From the NCBI GenBank assembly GCA_905221605.1, contig CAJNDS010002202.1, positions 41,001 to 105,000 on the forward strand: DNA of 64,000 bases, in the 5' to 3' direction. The DNA is from Symbiodinium natans (taxonomy: Eukaryota; Sar; Dinophyceae; Suessiales; Symbiodiniaceae). Below are positions 20,787 through 32,700 of this stretch, one piece after another. The notes beneath the pieces are model-generated. The model was not told where the DNA came from. It ran no database searches and saw nothing but the letters and a program-made list of their open reading frames with translations. Within the stretch, counting starts at the first letter, position 1; every line of letters begins with the position of its first letter. The translations under genes were made by a program, and so were the position numbers.

Positions 20787-20869
20787 CTGACATGGGAAGC
20801 CGTCCAGTGAATGCCCCGAAGATGGCGCGCGACAGCCGCTCGTAGACTCAGGGCTTCTGAGGGTAAGAG
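20787..20869 (-). CDS. Exon-like island: LLPSEALSLRAAVARHLRG
   Basis: Minus strand, 83 nt, acceptor GGCCTGCAG|C and donor GTCAG|GTGGGTTTAGGG, 27 codons plus two bases, ending IHWTASHV. Both splice sites are good, and an ATG-initiated frame continues upstream. Family not recognised. Confidence 0.55.
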
Positions 20870-20899
20870 CTGCAGGCCCCTGCTTTGTTGGGTCCCTTT

Positions 20900-22367
20900 A
20901 CTTAGCTTTGGAGTAAACCCTGAAAAAAAGTATATACGTTTTAGGTATAAGTAGCTATAATAGGAACCCAGAACCAAAAAAAAGTATTAAAGCATAGTAC
21001 TCCAAGACCCAGTTTATGGGGGTCGCCAAGACCATAGACCTCACGCCCGCAGGATTTGGGCCCTCCGCTTCACGGGGTTTCGGGGGTTAGGGGGTACCTT
21101 AGCAACCCAAAGCCAGGCCTTTGTTTTTTGTAGGTTGCCTAAGATCCCTAAACGGTGTATCGGTACTCAGAACCTCCAGAAAATAATATGTTTGGGGATC
21201 TTAAGCTTAGGGTTTAGGGGGGGGGGGGGGGGGGTACGGGGATGGGGAAGCAGAAGGTTTAGGGAGGTTGTGCAGAATTCAGTTTAGGGCTCAGGGCTTA
21301 GGTTGATTGACCACAAGAGCGGGGGAATTTCGGATTGGGGTGCGAATCTTAGGGGAAAGGGGGGGGTAGAACTCGAGCGTCAGGGATTCTCGCGTATGCA
21401 CTTGCAGGTGGGGTTTATGTGTGTCTCAACCCGCAACCCCGAAGCCTCGAACCTCAAACCTCAACCCGCAGCCCTAAGCCCTATAAGCCCTATAAGCCCT
21501 ATAAGCCCTAGAAGCCCAATAAGCCCTATAAGCCCTATAAGCCCTATAAGCCCTAAGCCTTAAACCCAAACCCTAATCAAAAAACGGTTTCTTTCAAAAT
21601 AGGGTCCTGGGCACCTATGGGCTTTTCCTGGGCTTTCCCGCCGTCTGTACCGAAGACTCTTTGAGACCGCCAAGGTGGTGGTACCTGGGCGGGGGGCTGG
21701 GTGGGTTTAGGGTTTAGGGTTTAGGGTTTAGGGTTTAGGGTTCAGGGTTTAGGGTTTAGGGTTTAGGGTTTAGGGTTTAGGGTTTAGGGTTTAGGGTTTA
21801 GGGTTTAGGGTTTAGGGTTTAGGGTTTAGGGTTTAGGGTTTAGGGTCTCTCGGGTTCAGGGTGTAGTCGATTCTCTGGAGGTCCCACTAGGGCCTTTCGG
21901 GCCTTTCCAGAGGGAGGGCCTAAGTCAAGCTGGGTCAGGGTTTTGTTGTATTTCGGGTTTCGGGTTTAGGGTTTAGGGTTTAGGGTTTCGGGTTTCGGGT
22001 TTAGGGTTTAGGGTGGCTTCAATACCCAAAGCCCTAAACCCCAAATAACTCGAAAAAGCCAACAATGTAAACACACACACACACAGAGAGACCGAAAAGG
22101 GTAGTTTCACCTTCAGCCTCCTTTAAAAGGGTTCTGATGTGTAGCTACCTTAAGACACAAACACACAGACTGGGCCTCATGCCCGCAATGTGCCGGTAAT
22201 GATCCAAGGGAACAAAAAACCAAAGACACGAAAGCAGGGTAGAACAGATTTAGGGTTTAGGGTTTAGGGTTTAGGGTTTAGGGTTTAGGGTTTAGGGTTT
22301 AGGGTTTAGGGTTTAGGGTTAAGGGTTTAGGGTTGAGTATGGCAGAACAGGTTTAGGGTTTAGGGTC
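20900..22367. repeat. Unique sequence and telomere-type arrays
   Basis: 20900-21210 is AT-rich unique. G run at 21216-21234. CCCTATAAG units at 21470-21560. TTTAGGG arrays at 21704-21845 (about 20 units), 21960-22015 (with TTTCGGG) and 22247-22335. (CA)n at 22070-22085. Island 21850-21950 is open on plus as VVDSLEVPLGPFGPFQREG. Confidence 0.7.
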
Positions 22368-22483
22368 GGGATGTTCCCCCTTATACTAGCCGTCATTATG
22401 AATGGCTTAATAGGGATTTTAGTACCCCCCCCACCCTATCAGAATCCCTTTAAAGGACTGCTAGTATAAGGGGGAAACATCCC
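22368..22483. mobile_element. GGGATGTTCCCCC hairpin element, complete
   Basis: GGGATGTTCCCCCTTATACT at the left and AGTATAAGGGGGAAACATCCC at the right form a terminal inverted repeat of about 22 bp; total 116 bp. The same family as 2501-2670, without an internal array. Confidence 0.85.
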
Positions 22484-22500
22484 AAGTTTAGGGCATGGAG

Positions 22501-22550
22501 CTGCCGACTACCACATGGCAGAGAAGAAACTTCTGCTACGTAAGAGAAGT
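22501..22550 (+). CDS. Exon-like island: ADYHMAEKKLLLRKRSNVRD
   Basis: Plus strand between GGCATGGAG and ATATC|GTAAGTGC. The donor is consensus. A second plus frame (ELPTTTWQRRNFCYVREVM, running to AAAG|GTTTAGGG at 22603) is open too, so frame and end are uncertain. Confidence 0.4.
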
Positions 22551-22603
22551 AATGTCAGAGACATATCGTAAGTGCAGACTCCCAGATGGGTGGTTTCCGA
22601 AAG

Positions 22604-23764
22604 GTTTAGGGTTTAGGGTTGGGAGTTTGGGGTTTAGGGTTTATGGTTTAGGGTAGGGGTCCTTATTATACAGGACTCCTACTATCTGGGGGGGGGGGGG
22701 GTCTATGTTGGGGGTCCCGTATTGTGGGAAGCCCCCCATTCTCTTCACATGGGAAAGTTGCGTGTATGGGCAGATGGCACAGCAAGCTCCAGTCCCATGT
22801 TCCTGAGACCGAGGAATCTAGACCCTAAACCCTAAACCCAAGAGCAGCCTAGGAGTAAAAAGGGTTCCCCTTTTTTGGTTTAAAAGGGCTCACAAGGGAA
22901 CCTAAACCCTGAATAACAAAGAAACGAATAAGGGGCCTACTCGCATTTACTTTATTTTCTTTACTATATTTGGTTCGATATTTTTTATGGCTAGTCTTAG
23001 TTTCTTTATAGCTTGTTGGGTCCTAGGAATTCAGAGCGCGCGCCGGATTGCAAGGCAAGTGGCATCTTGGCGCAAAGGAGGCGCAGCTGACGTAGGCGCA
23101 GAGCGTTGACCGGAGACAGCCGGGACTGTGCAGGGAAGCCCTAAACCCTAAACCCTAAACTCTAAACCCTAAACCCTAAACCCTAAACTCTAAACCCTAA
23201 ACCCTAAATCCTAAACCCTAAACCCTAAACCCAGGATGGCCCTTAAAACCCTCTGAAACAAATGGCTCTTGAAAGATGACCCTTTTGAAACCCAATAAAG
23301 GAAAGTAGAAAAAAAACGAGGGCCTGCCTAGAAACCGTACTCCCTTAAGTCCCCTATTTAAAGCCTAGGGTTTAGGGTTTAGGGTTTAGGGTTTAGGGTT
23401 CCCCTGAATTCCCCTATTTAACAGCCTCAACCCAGATCTCTGAATCCGCATTCCAATCCCAGATGGCCTGAAAGGTTGAGGGTTTTTAAGTGGCAAGCAG
23501 TGGATGAGGCCCGAGTCAGAGTAGCCTGGACACTGACACTTGAAACCCAACGTCCCAAACACAAGGTTTAGGGTTTAGGGTTTAGGGTTTAGGGTTTAGG
23601 GTTCAGGGTTTAGGGTTTCGGGTTTAGGGTACCACTGGCCCAATATTCCTTACACCGATACCGCTCGCCCAAACTCCCTGTAGACGCCCATCCCCTTCCC
23701 TCTTCGACCCCCGGGAAACCTGCCCAGCGAATTATGCTAGGCTGCCCAGTAACCTAGGCTTAAA
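22604..23764. other. Arrays, a GGTTTAAAGGGG repeat and islands
   Basis: 22850-22945 is a copy of a dispersed ~85-bp repeat (GGTTTAAA(A)GGGGCT... GAATAAGGGGCCTACT) also at 23765-23850, 26486-26565 and 58135-58215. Arrays at 23137-23235 (C), 23366-23405 and 23564-23632 (G). Islands: 23036-23105 (plus SARRIARQVASWRKGGAADV) and 23501-23565 (plus DEARVRVAWTLTLETQRPK ending CAAG|GTTTAGGG; minus CQCPGYSDSGLIHC also open). Confidence 0.5.
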
Positions 23765-23999
23765 CAGGGTGCCTTTTTTGCTTAAAGGGGTTTATAAGGG
23801 AACCTAAACCACCCAAAAAAGGGAATAAGGGCACTACTGGGCATCCTAGTATGGGACACAGAACGCTCGAGAAAGCTAGCTAGTCCAGTGGACACTTCCA
23901 GGTACCGCCCAAAGCCTCTGAACAAGTCTCTCGACTCGCAACATACATGAATATAGATACAATTGCAGATACCAGTATAAAGGCAAACAGATATACATG

Positions 24000-24013
24000 C
24001 GCACACACACACG

Positions 24014-24044
<31 letters not shown>

Positions 24045-24625
24045 CTGTAGTATAGAGTATCCGAACTCAACAGGTCTTTCTTACCCGGGGTTCCTACAAA
24101 CATTAAAGTCAATCATGCAAGGATTGCATATCTTGCAAGCTGAATACCCGGGGCTCAACAACTACTACAAGCTATAAGAAAAGACTTGGGGTTTGGGTTG
24201 AAGGCCTAAATGCACTGAAAGGTGTCAAGTGTATACCCCGGTCTGTGTCGTTGCTTGCAGTATGTTGGGGACTCCCGGCATTAGCTACAACTTGTACATG
24301 TCGAGGCGGTTCGTTGTTGAATGATTCAGGGTGAAGCAGTCAAACAGCACAAAGAAGGACTTTCATCATCACCATCAGCATCAGCATCAGCATCATCATC
24401 ATCATCATCATCAGCTGCAGCAGCAGATATACATACATGCATGCATGCATGCACGCATGCACGCATACATATATACGTGTATATACACACATATATATAT
24501 GCATATATACAATATACAATATAAAATGTATATATATATATATATGTTCATTTTTCATTTATAATCATATATACAATATGTATATATATATATATGTATA
24601 CATGTGTACTGTGGCTTATGAGGAA
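24000..24625. repeat. Microsatellite cluster (CA, TA, CAT/CAG, ATGC)
   Basis: CACACACACG then (AT)n at 24000-24045; a CATCATCAGCATCAG/CAGCAG trinucleotide run at 24362-24427; (ATGC)n and (TA)n/(ACAT)n at 24428-24605. Frames rich in His/Gln/Ile are by-products. Confidence 0.9.
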
Positions 24626-25280
24626 TAGCGCGAAACATGGGTATATTGAAAAAATGAACACCATATCATGAGCTGGTATTGAAGCCACGACTTACATTAG
24701 TTGTACCAACAAAAATGTTCCCTTAATCAGGTCAGGTATCTTCGACTAATATGAATGTATGAATGATCTTCATTAGAGCATGTTTACTGGTTCTAATCAA
24801 CCCATTTAGATGAACTTTTACAAATTATGTTACATTGTATTACTTGTACGACTTTGACCTATTTGCTAATTCTGTTAAGTAGATTCATCATATCGGTTGA
24901 ATCAACTGTATCACTTATGCTAATCACATTGATTCTGTTAGCTGTATTACCTAGACTTGTTGAACTGTGTACTTAATTTAAGAACCCCAAAACCTCCTTG
25001 TTTGCAGGCTCTAACGTCTTATTCTCAGAGCCCTTCATTGGATTCTTAGGTAACTTACGCAAGAGCAGATGTTGGGGTTCAGAAGCTACTGCGCGCTAGC
25101 GTTCCGGGCTGTCTTGGATTCGGAGTCGATGTTTTTCCTTGAGGTAGTGACAACACGCCTTTCTGTGGACCGTGAATTTTAGACACCTATGTACCCTCTT
25201 TGAAGGCTTCTAGAACCCAAGGACCACAAGATCATGGAGCTGCCCAAAGAGGTTTGAAGGGAGCAGCCCAAGAATTGCTA
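24626..25280. other. AT-rich unique region free of telomere-type repeats
   Basis: It is markedly AT-rich to about 25000. Then comes a possible plus-strand exon pair: 25008-25049 (SNVLFSEPFIGFL after TTTGCAG, donor TAG|GTAACTT), and a piece starting 25069 or 25083. The opposite strand is also open (IDSESKTARNASAQ). No family recognised. Confidence 0.4.
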
Positions 25281-25283
25281 CTT

Positions 25284-25531
25284 TAGGGTTTAGGGTTTAG
25301 GGTTTAGGGTTTAGGGTTTAGGGTTTAGGGTTTAGTGTTCAGGGTTCAGGGTTTAGGGATGAGAAAGAAGAGATGATTTACAGAGCTTGGCCAGCTTGAG
25401 GGCTTAGGACTTCGGATGTAGGGCTTTTTTTGGTGTTTGGGCCTTAGGATTGAAGGTGTAGGGCTAGGACTTAGGATTTAAGGTGTAGGGTTTAGGACTT
25501 AGGATTATGGCGTAGGATTTCGGGGGGGGAC
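25284..25531 (+). repeat. TTTAGGG array and decayed repeats
   Basis: Array at 25284-25360, then GGACTTAGGAT-type decayed repeats to 25520. Confidence 0.8.
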
Positions 25532-25624
25532 GGGATTGAGATGCCTCCTGATGATGCCGTCAGGGTCGGAAAGCCAACCCTGACCGCACTTTCGGGGCGC
25601 GCGACCGTGGCTTGACGCCTTGTG
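25532..25624 (-). CDS. Exon-like island: HKASSHGRAPRKCGQGWLSD
   Basis: Minus strand, 93 nt, strong acceptor GGCCTTCCAG|C, donor AATCCC|GTCCCC, phase 0 at both ends; ends PDGIIRRHLNP. It shares CACTTTCGGGGCGCGC with 6513-6528. A plus frame (MPPDDAVRVGKPTLTALSG) is open too. Tentative. Confidence 0.4.
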
Positions 25625-25639
25625 CTGGAAGGCCAGCAG

Positions 25640-26700
25640 ATATCGCGGTCTCAGGGTTTAGGGTTTAGGGCTTAGGGTTAGGGTTTAGGGTTTAGGGTTT
25701 AGGGTATTGAGATTTGGGTTTAGGGTTTAGGGTTTAGGGTTCAGTTTAGGGTTTAGGGTTGAGGGTTTAGGGTGTGGTGTTTAATTGGGGTTTACTTCAA
25801 CGACGTCGCAAGTCAGGTTTGGGGGTTCAGGGTTGTTCAAGAAGAAGAAACACCATGCTTTGCGTCTGTACCTGAAGGCCCTAACCTTCATGGGCTATTA
25901 TACCCTACACCCCCTTAAAAAGGCCTTTTACAGGGTTGGCAAGGGGATTATAAGGCCTAATAGCCCATGCTGGAAAGGTTCTGAAGGCCCTAGACCCTCA
26001 CCAATGGCCCATGGCGGCGCGGCTGTTGCAGCCCAATCTTTGGGACATCCACAGGCTGACATTCTGAAAGTTTAGGACTTAGGGTTTAGGGTTTGGGGCT
26101 TAGGGTTTCGGGTTCAGGGTGGCTGGGGAAGGAAGCTTCGGGTGTTCGGTGTAGGGTGTAGGGTTTAGGGTTGAGGGACGGACTGTCAAGTAGATCTACT
26201 GTGGGTAACTGGGCCGTGGGGATGTCGGATAATCCGGGTCTTGGCCTTCCAACTGTGCGGCAAACGACCCAGATCTTCCAATATCCTGCAATGGGAGTTT
26301 ACGAAAATAGGTGACCCCTAATACTGACCCCCAAATAGTAGGACTCCCTCCCAGAAGGTACCCCTAACTTCGGAAACCCCCAAATCATGTCAGGATCTTA
26401 AGCAACTAGAAAATGTACTTCCAAGGACTTCATTCATGTGTGCTTTTAAAGGATCTGTAAACACTTCATTACACAGGAATTAACAGGGTGCCCTTTTGGT
26501 TTAAAGGGGCTTCTAAGGAAACCTAAGCCCCAAAAAGTGAATATGGGCCTACTCTGGGTCCTGCCCCAAGGTTATCGTAGGATCCTCTACGAATCACTAA
26601 ACCCTAAACCGTAAACCCTAAACCCTAAACCCTAGATGCTAAACCCTAAACCTTAACGAAGGACGATTGAAGCGGACATTGGAAGATCTGGAAGAAGCGC
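25640..26700. repeat. Arrays, a hairpin element and unique sequence downstream of the calpain gene
   Basis: G-strand arrays at 25652-25775 and 26065-26180. 25884-25981 is a palindromic element (CATGGGCTATTATACCC against TAATAGCCCATG). 26195-26315 is unique with a 43-codon plus frame. 26345-26390 and 26486-26565 are dispersed repeats. CCCTAAA at 26590-26655. Confidence 0.6.
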
Positions 26701-26782
26701 CTAAGCACATTTGTCCAGGAAGTCAGCATAGGAGCACTCCAGCTGCTTGAGCTTCATGGAGCCATGCGGGGCATAGCCCTGC
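26701..26782 (-). CDS. Calpain gene, last exon with stop
   Basis: Acceptor AACCGCAG|G, then [20 protein letters not shown] and FLDKCA, TAG stop (CTA at 26701-26703). Phase 2 start agrees with the exon at 27464. C-terminal region without recognised domain. Confidence 0.65.
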
Positions 26783-29700
26783 CTGCGGTTCTGGGTTCTG
26801 GGTTCAGGGTTCAGGGTTCAGGGTTCAGGGTTCAGGGTTTAGGTTCAGGATTCAGGGTTGAGGGTTGAGGGTTCAGGGTTTAGCGTGCTTCAAATCTCCT
26901 AAGCAAGCGTGCCCCGATGTCTTCGATAGTTATAAATGCAGAGCATCTTCCGTGCTTTGTGAGGATGCTACGATGTTTTCGGAAACCTTAGCCCTAAACC
27001 CTCAAGCTAGGGTTTAGGGTTTGGGATTTAGGGTTTAGGGTTTAGGGTTTAGGAGTTAGGGTTCAGGGTTTAGGTTTTAGGGGAAAGATCAGGGTGTTGT
27101 CGTCCGCCTGGTGATCTCCAAAGACAGTCTAAGAGCTCAGGATGTCGTGTGGGATTGAGGCCGGAGAATGTATATTCCCTAAGCGGTTTAGGGTTTAGGG
27201 TTAGGATTTACGGTTTAGGGTTTAGGGTTTAGGGTTTCGGGTTGAGGGTTGAGGGTTTAGGGTTGAGGGTTTAGGGTTTAGTACCCAAATCCTTAACCCT
27301 AGTTGGAAGATCCGGGGGTGCCCAAAAGCTCAGCCACTGTTCACACGATATTTCGGATCCTCCTATAACAGGTGTCAGAACCCCTTCAAGAACCAGCCAA
27401 AACGTGAACAAGGACCCGAATCGAAACAGAGCAAGCCGCATCCAGTACCCGAGAGCTAAGGACCTAAGAGACGCCTCGAGATTGGTGAGAGCTTGAGGCT
27501 GTAGAAGCCCTAGAGCCAAGACCGCAAAACCCTAAACCCGATTCACCCAGCAGGGTTTAGGGTTTAGGGGTCTAGGGGTTTAGGGTTTAGGGTAAAGGGT
27601 TATGGGAGAACCCCCCACCCACCCCCTCCCACCCTCGCCATCCACCCTCACCGTTCGCCCTCACCATAAACCCTAAACCCTAAACCCTAAACCCTAAACC
27701 ATAAACCCTAAACCCTAACCCCTAAACCCTAAACCCACCTCACCATCCACCCGTATACTCGAGCTTGCTTTCTTGCTGCTTGAGGTTTGGGATCTCGGGT
27801 CTATAGTGCCGAGCGCCCAATAGTTCGTCATTACACAAAAGACCTTAAATGATCAAAAGGACACACGGCCATCGATTCCAGGCATGCTCGTACGTTAAGG
27901 TGTAACAACCGCCTATCCCAACACATGAACCATATAGGCCACTATGGTGATTTGAGGGTTTCGGCAAGCACCAAACCCCTAAACAACCCCCGACAGCGCC
28001 TCTTGGGGGGCTCTTTGGGCACGGCTTGGGGCTTGTGGCTTTTGGGGCGCAGGCTTTCGAATAAATTGAGAGGGGCCTTCAACCCCGACTTTGAACTTTG
28101 AACGCCTGGTCCCCTAATATAGGGGGCCTAAACAACTAGAATAGGGTTTTGTGGGGGGTGATTTAGGGGCCTAAATAAGTCCCTAAATTATAGCCCGAGA
28201 ATCCCTGTAGGAGGCCGTCCTCGGTAGTCGACCCTGAACCCTAAACCCCAAACCCTAAACCCTAAACCCTAAACCCTCAACCGCAGAAGCCCGACAACTC
28301 GAAGGCCACCGAAGGGCCCCCCTAAAGCCTAAACCCTAAACCCAAAACGCTAAACCCTAAACCCTAAACCCTAAAGCCCTGCCAAGCGGCATGCTGAAGC
28401 GCTTCCCTTTGCCGGCTGGGCAGCTGATGTAAATGGAATAAGGGCCTGCCCGGGGCTCGCCGAATTCGGATCTCCCCACGAGTCCAGAATGCCCTAAACC
28501 CTAAACCCAAAACCCTAAACCCTAAAACCCTAAGCCCGAAGCCCTAAACCCTAGCGGGTGGGTGGACGGGGGGCGCTAAGGAAGCATTTCGCGCATCGTA
28601 CCGTGCCGGAGTCTGCGGTCGAGACGGGCAAAAAGTCGACAAAAACACACAAAAAAAACAATAAAATACGCAAAAAGTCGAGAAAATCAAGACAAGCTCA
28701 CTCAAAACGTGGAAAGCGCGAAAAGCAAGTAAACACGCAAAAAACCAAAACGAACATGCGTGTAGGTTCGTGCTTGTCGCGCTTGTCGCGTTTTTTGCGC
28801 GCTTTTTGCGTTTTGCGCGCTTTTCGCGCTTTTCATGTTTTTTTAGCGTTTTTCACGCTTTTCCTTTTTTTCGCCGTTCCCTTGTGCAAGTTGCATCCAA
28901 AAGACAACCAAAAATCCCTGAACCCTAAACCCTAAACCCTAAACCCTAATCCCTAAACCCTAAACCCTAAACCCTGAACCCTAAACCCCAAGCGACCTAA
29001 AACCGAAAACCTCAACCCTGAACTCTCTTCCTTGCTGGCTTTCTTCACGAATTCATATGTGGAGCTGCGTGCGGGATGACCATGGGCCAAGGAAGCGCGA
29101 AGACCAGAACCCCAATTTAAACCGCTCAACCTGAAACGCCTACAAGGACCACACCGTCGACGCCATGTGGCTACCCAGATCTTCCAAAAACCCTTAACTA
29201 AGGAATATACCCGAAATCATGCTAAGGGTACTCATTCTGAATTAAGGAATATTCCTTAATTAAGGTATATATTCTTTAATTACGGTATATATTCCTTAAT
29301 TAAGGTATATATTCCTTAATTGAGGTATATATTCCTTAATTAAGGTATATATTCCTTAATTAAGGGGTTTTGGAAGATCTGGGGCCATGTGGCTATGTGG
29401 CCCAGGGCCCTGGGGCTGCAGGGCTTGGGGTTCAGGGAGTTGATTTCCACTGAATTCTCGCGAGGGTTTAGGGTTTAGGGTTTAGGGTTTAGGGTTTAGG
29501 GTTTAGGGTCTCTCCTTTGTCGCGTTTTTTCGTGCTTTTCGCATGTTCTGGCCTTGTTTGCGTGTTCGCGTTTCTCGCATTTGTTTGGCGTTTTTTTCGC
29601 AGGTGTTCTGTATTTTCACGTCTTTCGCGTTTTGTTTACCGTTTTCGTGTCTCTTTTCTCGCAATGTTTCTGGCGTTTGTGTATTTTACCGCTTTTCGCG

Positions 29701-32700
29701 TTTTTCGTGTTTTTCGCGTTCTCGTCAGCGCGGGGGGGAGGGGGTGCGGAGGGAGCCGACAGGTTCAGGGTTTAGGGTTCAGGCTTTGGCCGTAATATGC
29801 TGTAATTCGGACACATTGGAACTTGGTTGCTCTTTAACCCCCCCCCCCCAATAAATGTTTAACTTTTGGCTCCCTGAATATGCAAATTAGAGGAACCCCA
29901 AACTTATAAAGTGATAAAGTTGTAGTAATTCCCCACCTAGGGGAAATCTGGGGGCATGACCTTATCCCCACATCCGTTGCTGAGGTTTAGGGTGTAACAT
30001 TGAACGCTACCTTAACATTCTAGACAAGACTACTGTGCCCTGTTTGGGCTGAAGAGTGGTTTATAACGGAATCACAGTGCCCCTAGACCCTATGCCCTAA
30101 ACCCGAACCCCTAAACCCCCCCGAAGAAAGTGGAGCCTTGTTTGGTGCCTAAGTTCCTTGTTATCCATGTATCCTAAGCAGCGAATGCTGTACCCACCCC
30201 CTACTCCCCTCTAAACCTGAAACCCTGCACCCTACGTGCTAAACCCTAACCCCTCCCCCCTCCCCCCACTCCCCCTGTCTCCAAACCCCAGGCGGGGGAG
30301 GCGGAGTGGGGGGGCGGGGAAGAAATGATAGGGGCCTTTGGGGAGTTGTTCGAGGGTTATTTGTTTAGGGGTATTCAGAGGGTTGTTATGGAGTGTAAAG
30401 GTTCGTTATCGGGTTTATTGTGGCACTTATCGATGTTTTGCAGGGTATCTAGGTTTAGGGGTAGCAGGACCTAAACCCTAAACCCTAAACCCTAAACCCT
30501 AAACCCTAAACCCTAAACCCTAAACCCTCTCTTACTATGTATATTTAAACCCTAATGACCTTCGTCGGCATATTGCTTTTTTTCCCCGGGCGGGGGCCCT
30601 AACCCTGACGCCCTTCGTCGGCATGTTGTTTTTTTTCCCCGGGCGGGGGCCCTAAACCCTGACGCCCTTCGTCGGCATATTGTTTTTTTTCCCCGGGCGG
30701 GTGCCCTAAACCCTGACGCCCTTCGTCGGCATATTGTTTTTTTTCCCCGGGCGGGGGCCCTAAACCCTGACGCCCTTCGTCGGCATATTGTTTTTTTTCC
30801 CCGGGCGGGGGCCCTAAACCCTGACGCCCTTCGTCGGCATATTGTTTTTTTCCCCGGGCGGGGGCCCTAAACCCTGACGCCCTTCGTCGGCATATTGTTT
30901 TTTTTCCTCGGGCGGGGGCCCTAAACCCTGACGCCCTTCGTCGGCATATTGTTTTTTTTCCCCGGGCGGGGGCCCTAAACCCTGACGCCCTTCGTCGGCA
31001 TATTGTTTTTTTTCCCCGGGCGGGGGCCCTAAACCCTGACGCCCTTCGTCGGCATATTGTTTTTTTTCCCCGGGCGGGGGCCCTAAACCCTGACGCCCTT
31101 CGTCGGCATATTGTTTTTTTTCCCCGGGCGGGGGCCCTAAACCCTGACGCCCTTCGTCGGCATATTGTTTTTTTCCCCGGCCGGGGGCCCTAAACCCTGA
31201 CGCCCTTCGTCGGCATATTGTTTTTTTTCCCCGGGCGGGGACCCTAAACCCTGACCCCCTTCGTCGGCATATTGTTTTTTTTCCCCGGGCGGGGGCCCTA
31301 AACCCTGACGCCCTTCGTCGGCATGTTGTTTTTTTTCCCCGGGCGGGGGCCCTAAACCCTGACGCCCTTCGTCGGCATGTTGTTTTTTTCCCCGGGCGGG
31401 GGCCCTAAACCCTGACGCCCTTCGTCGGCATGTTGTTTTTTTCCCCGGGTGGGGGCCCTAAACCCTGACGCCCTTCGTCGGCATATTGTTTTTTTTCCCC
31501 GGGCGGGGGCCCTAAACCCTGACGCCCTTCGTCGGCAAATTGTTTTTTCCCCGGCCGGGGGCCCTAAACCCTGACCGCGCTTCGTCGGCATATTGTTTTT
31601 TTCCCCGGGCGGGGTTCTAAACCCTGACGCCCTTCGTCGGCATATTGTTTTTTTTCTCCCCAAAGGCCCTAAACCTGACCTTCGTCGGCAAATTGCCTCC
31701 CCCCCCCCCACCCCCCCCACCCCTACCCCCCCCCGCCACCCCCCCCCCCCCACCCACCCCCACACCCCCCCGCCCCCCCACCCCCCCACACCCCACCCCC
31801 CCACAACCCCCCACCCCCCCCCCCCCCCCACCCCCCCACCCCCCCCCACCCCCCCACCCCCCCACCCCCCCCCCCCACCCCCACCCCACCCCCCCCACGC
31901 CCCCCCCCCCTCCCCCTACCCCCCCCCCACCACCCCCCCCCCCACCCCACCCCGTTCCCACCCCACAACCCTCCCTATTCCCATCCAGCAAGTGAGTGTT
32001 TGAGTTCGGTTTTGGGTTAACTGGACCTTGAGCTTTAAGCCTACTGGGAATGTATTGAGTGAACTTTGTATTTTCTCAATGTTATGGGTTTCCTGGGTGG
32101 GTGGGTTTTATTCCAACGCTTGACAAGCTGCTTGACTAGTAAATGCTCGGACTTGAGATGCTGAACCCTAAACCCTAAACCCTAAACCCTAAACCCTAAA
32201 CCCTAAACCCTAAACCCTAAACCCTAAACCTTCCAGACAAGATCCGAGGCCTTGCCTTTGTTCGGATCAAGATATCGCCAGATGTGGCGCGAGTTAAAGC
32301 GTCCCGTGGTCACCTTAGTGCCCTCACCGTCGAAGATGAACCTGGATTTTGGGTTTTGGGTTGCCGCTTAGACTTTGTGGGGCTGGCAGGGTTGTAGCGT
32401 TGAGGGCTGCTCGCACAGTTTGGGAGGAGGCTCGACCTGTGATCTTGGTGGCAATTCCGGTCGCCGATGTCTAGCATAAAACCTACCTAAACCCTAAACC
32501 CTAAACCCTAAACCCTAAACCCTAAACCCTAAACCCTAAACCCTAAACCCTAAACCCTAAACTCCAAAACCCTAAACCCTAAGCCATAAACCAAAAAAGC
32601 ATCGCTTCAAGCTTTAAGCCCGGGTGGCCAGTAGCCCTTGTCGTACCTCCATACCTTGGCGTTCTTGCCATCCTCTTTGCCTTGGGTTTAGGGTTTAGGG

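Larger units (their letters stand above)
30527..32165 (-). mobile_element. Modular element F (reverse orientation)
   Basis: In its own sense it starts at 32165 with TTCAGCATCTCAAGTCCGAG, then ACTAGTCAAGCAG, CACCCACCCAGG and CATAACATTGAGAAA, and ends at 30527 with CATTAGGGTTTAAATATACA then GTAAGAGAG. Inside are a poly-C tract and about 21 units of a 54-bp satellite. CCCTAAA arrays abut both outer ends. It lies in a calpain intron. The largest and best bounded member of the family. Confidence 0.8.

Noticed and set aside
30550-31694. CRISPR-like array
   Set aside because: The 54-bp units are contiguous without unique spacers, in eukaryotic DNA.
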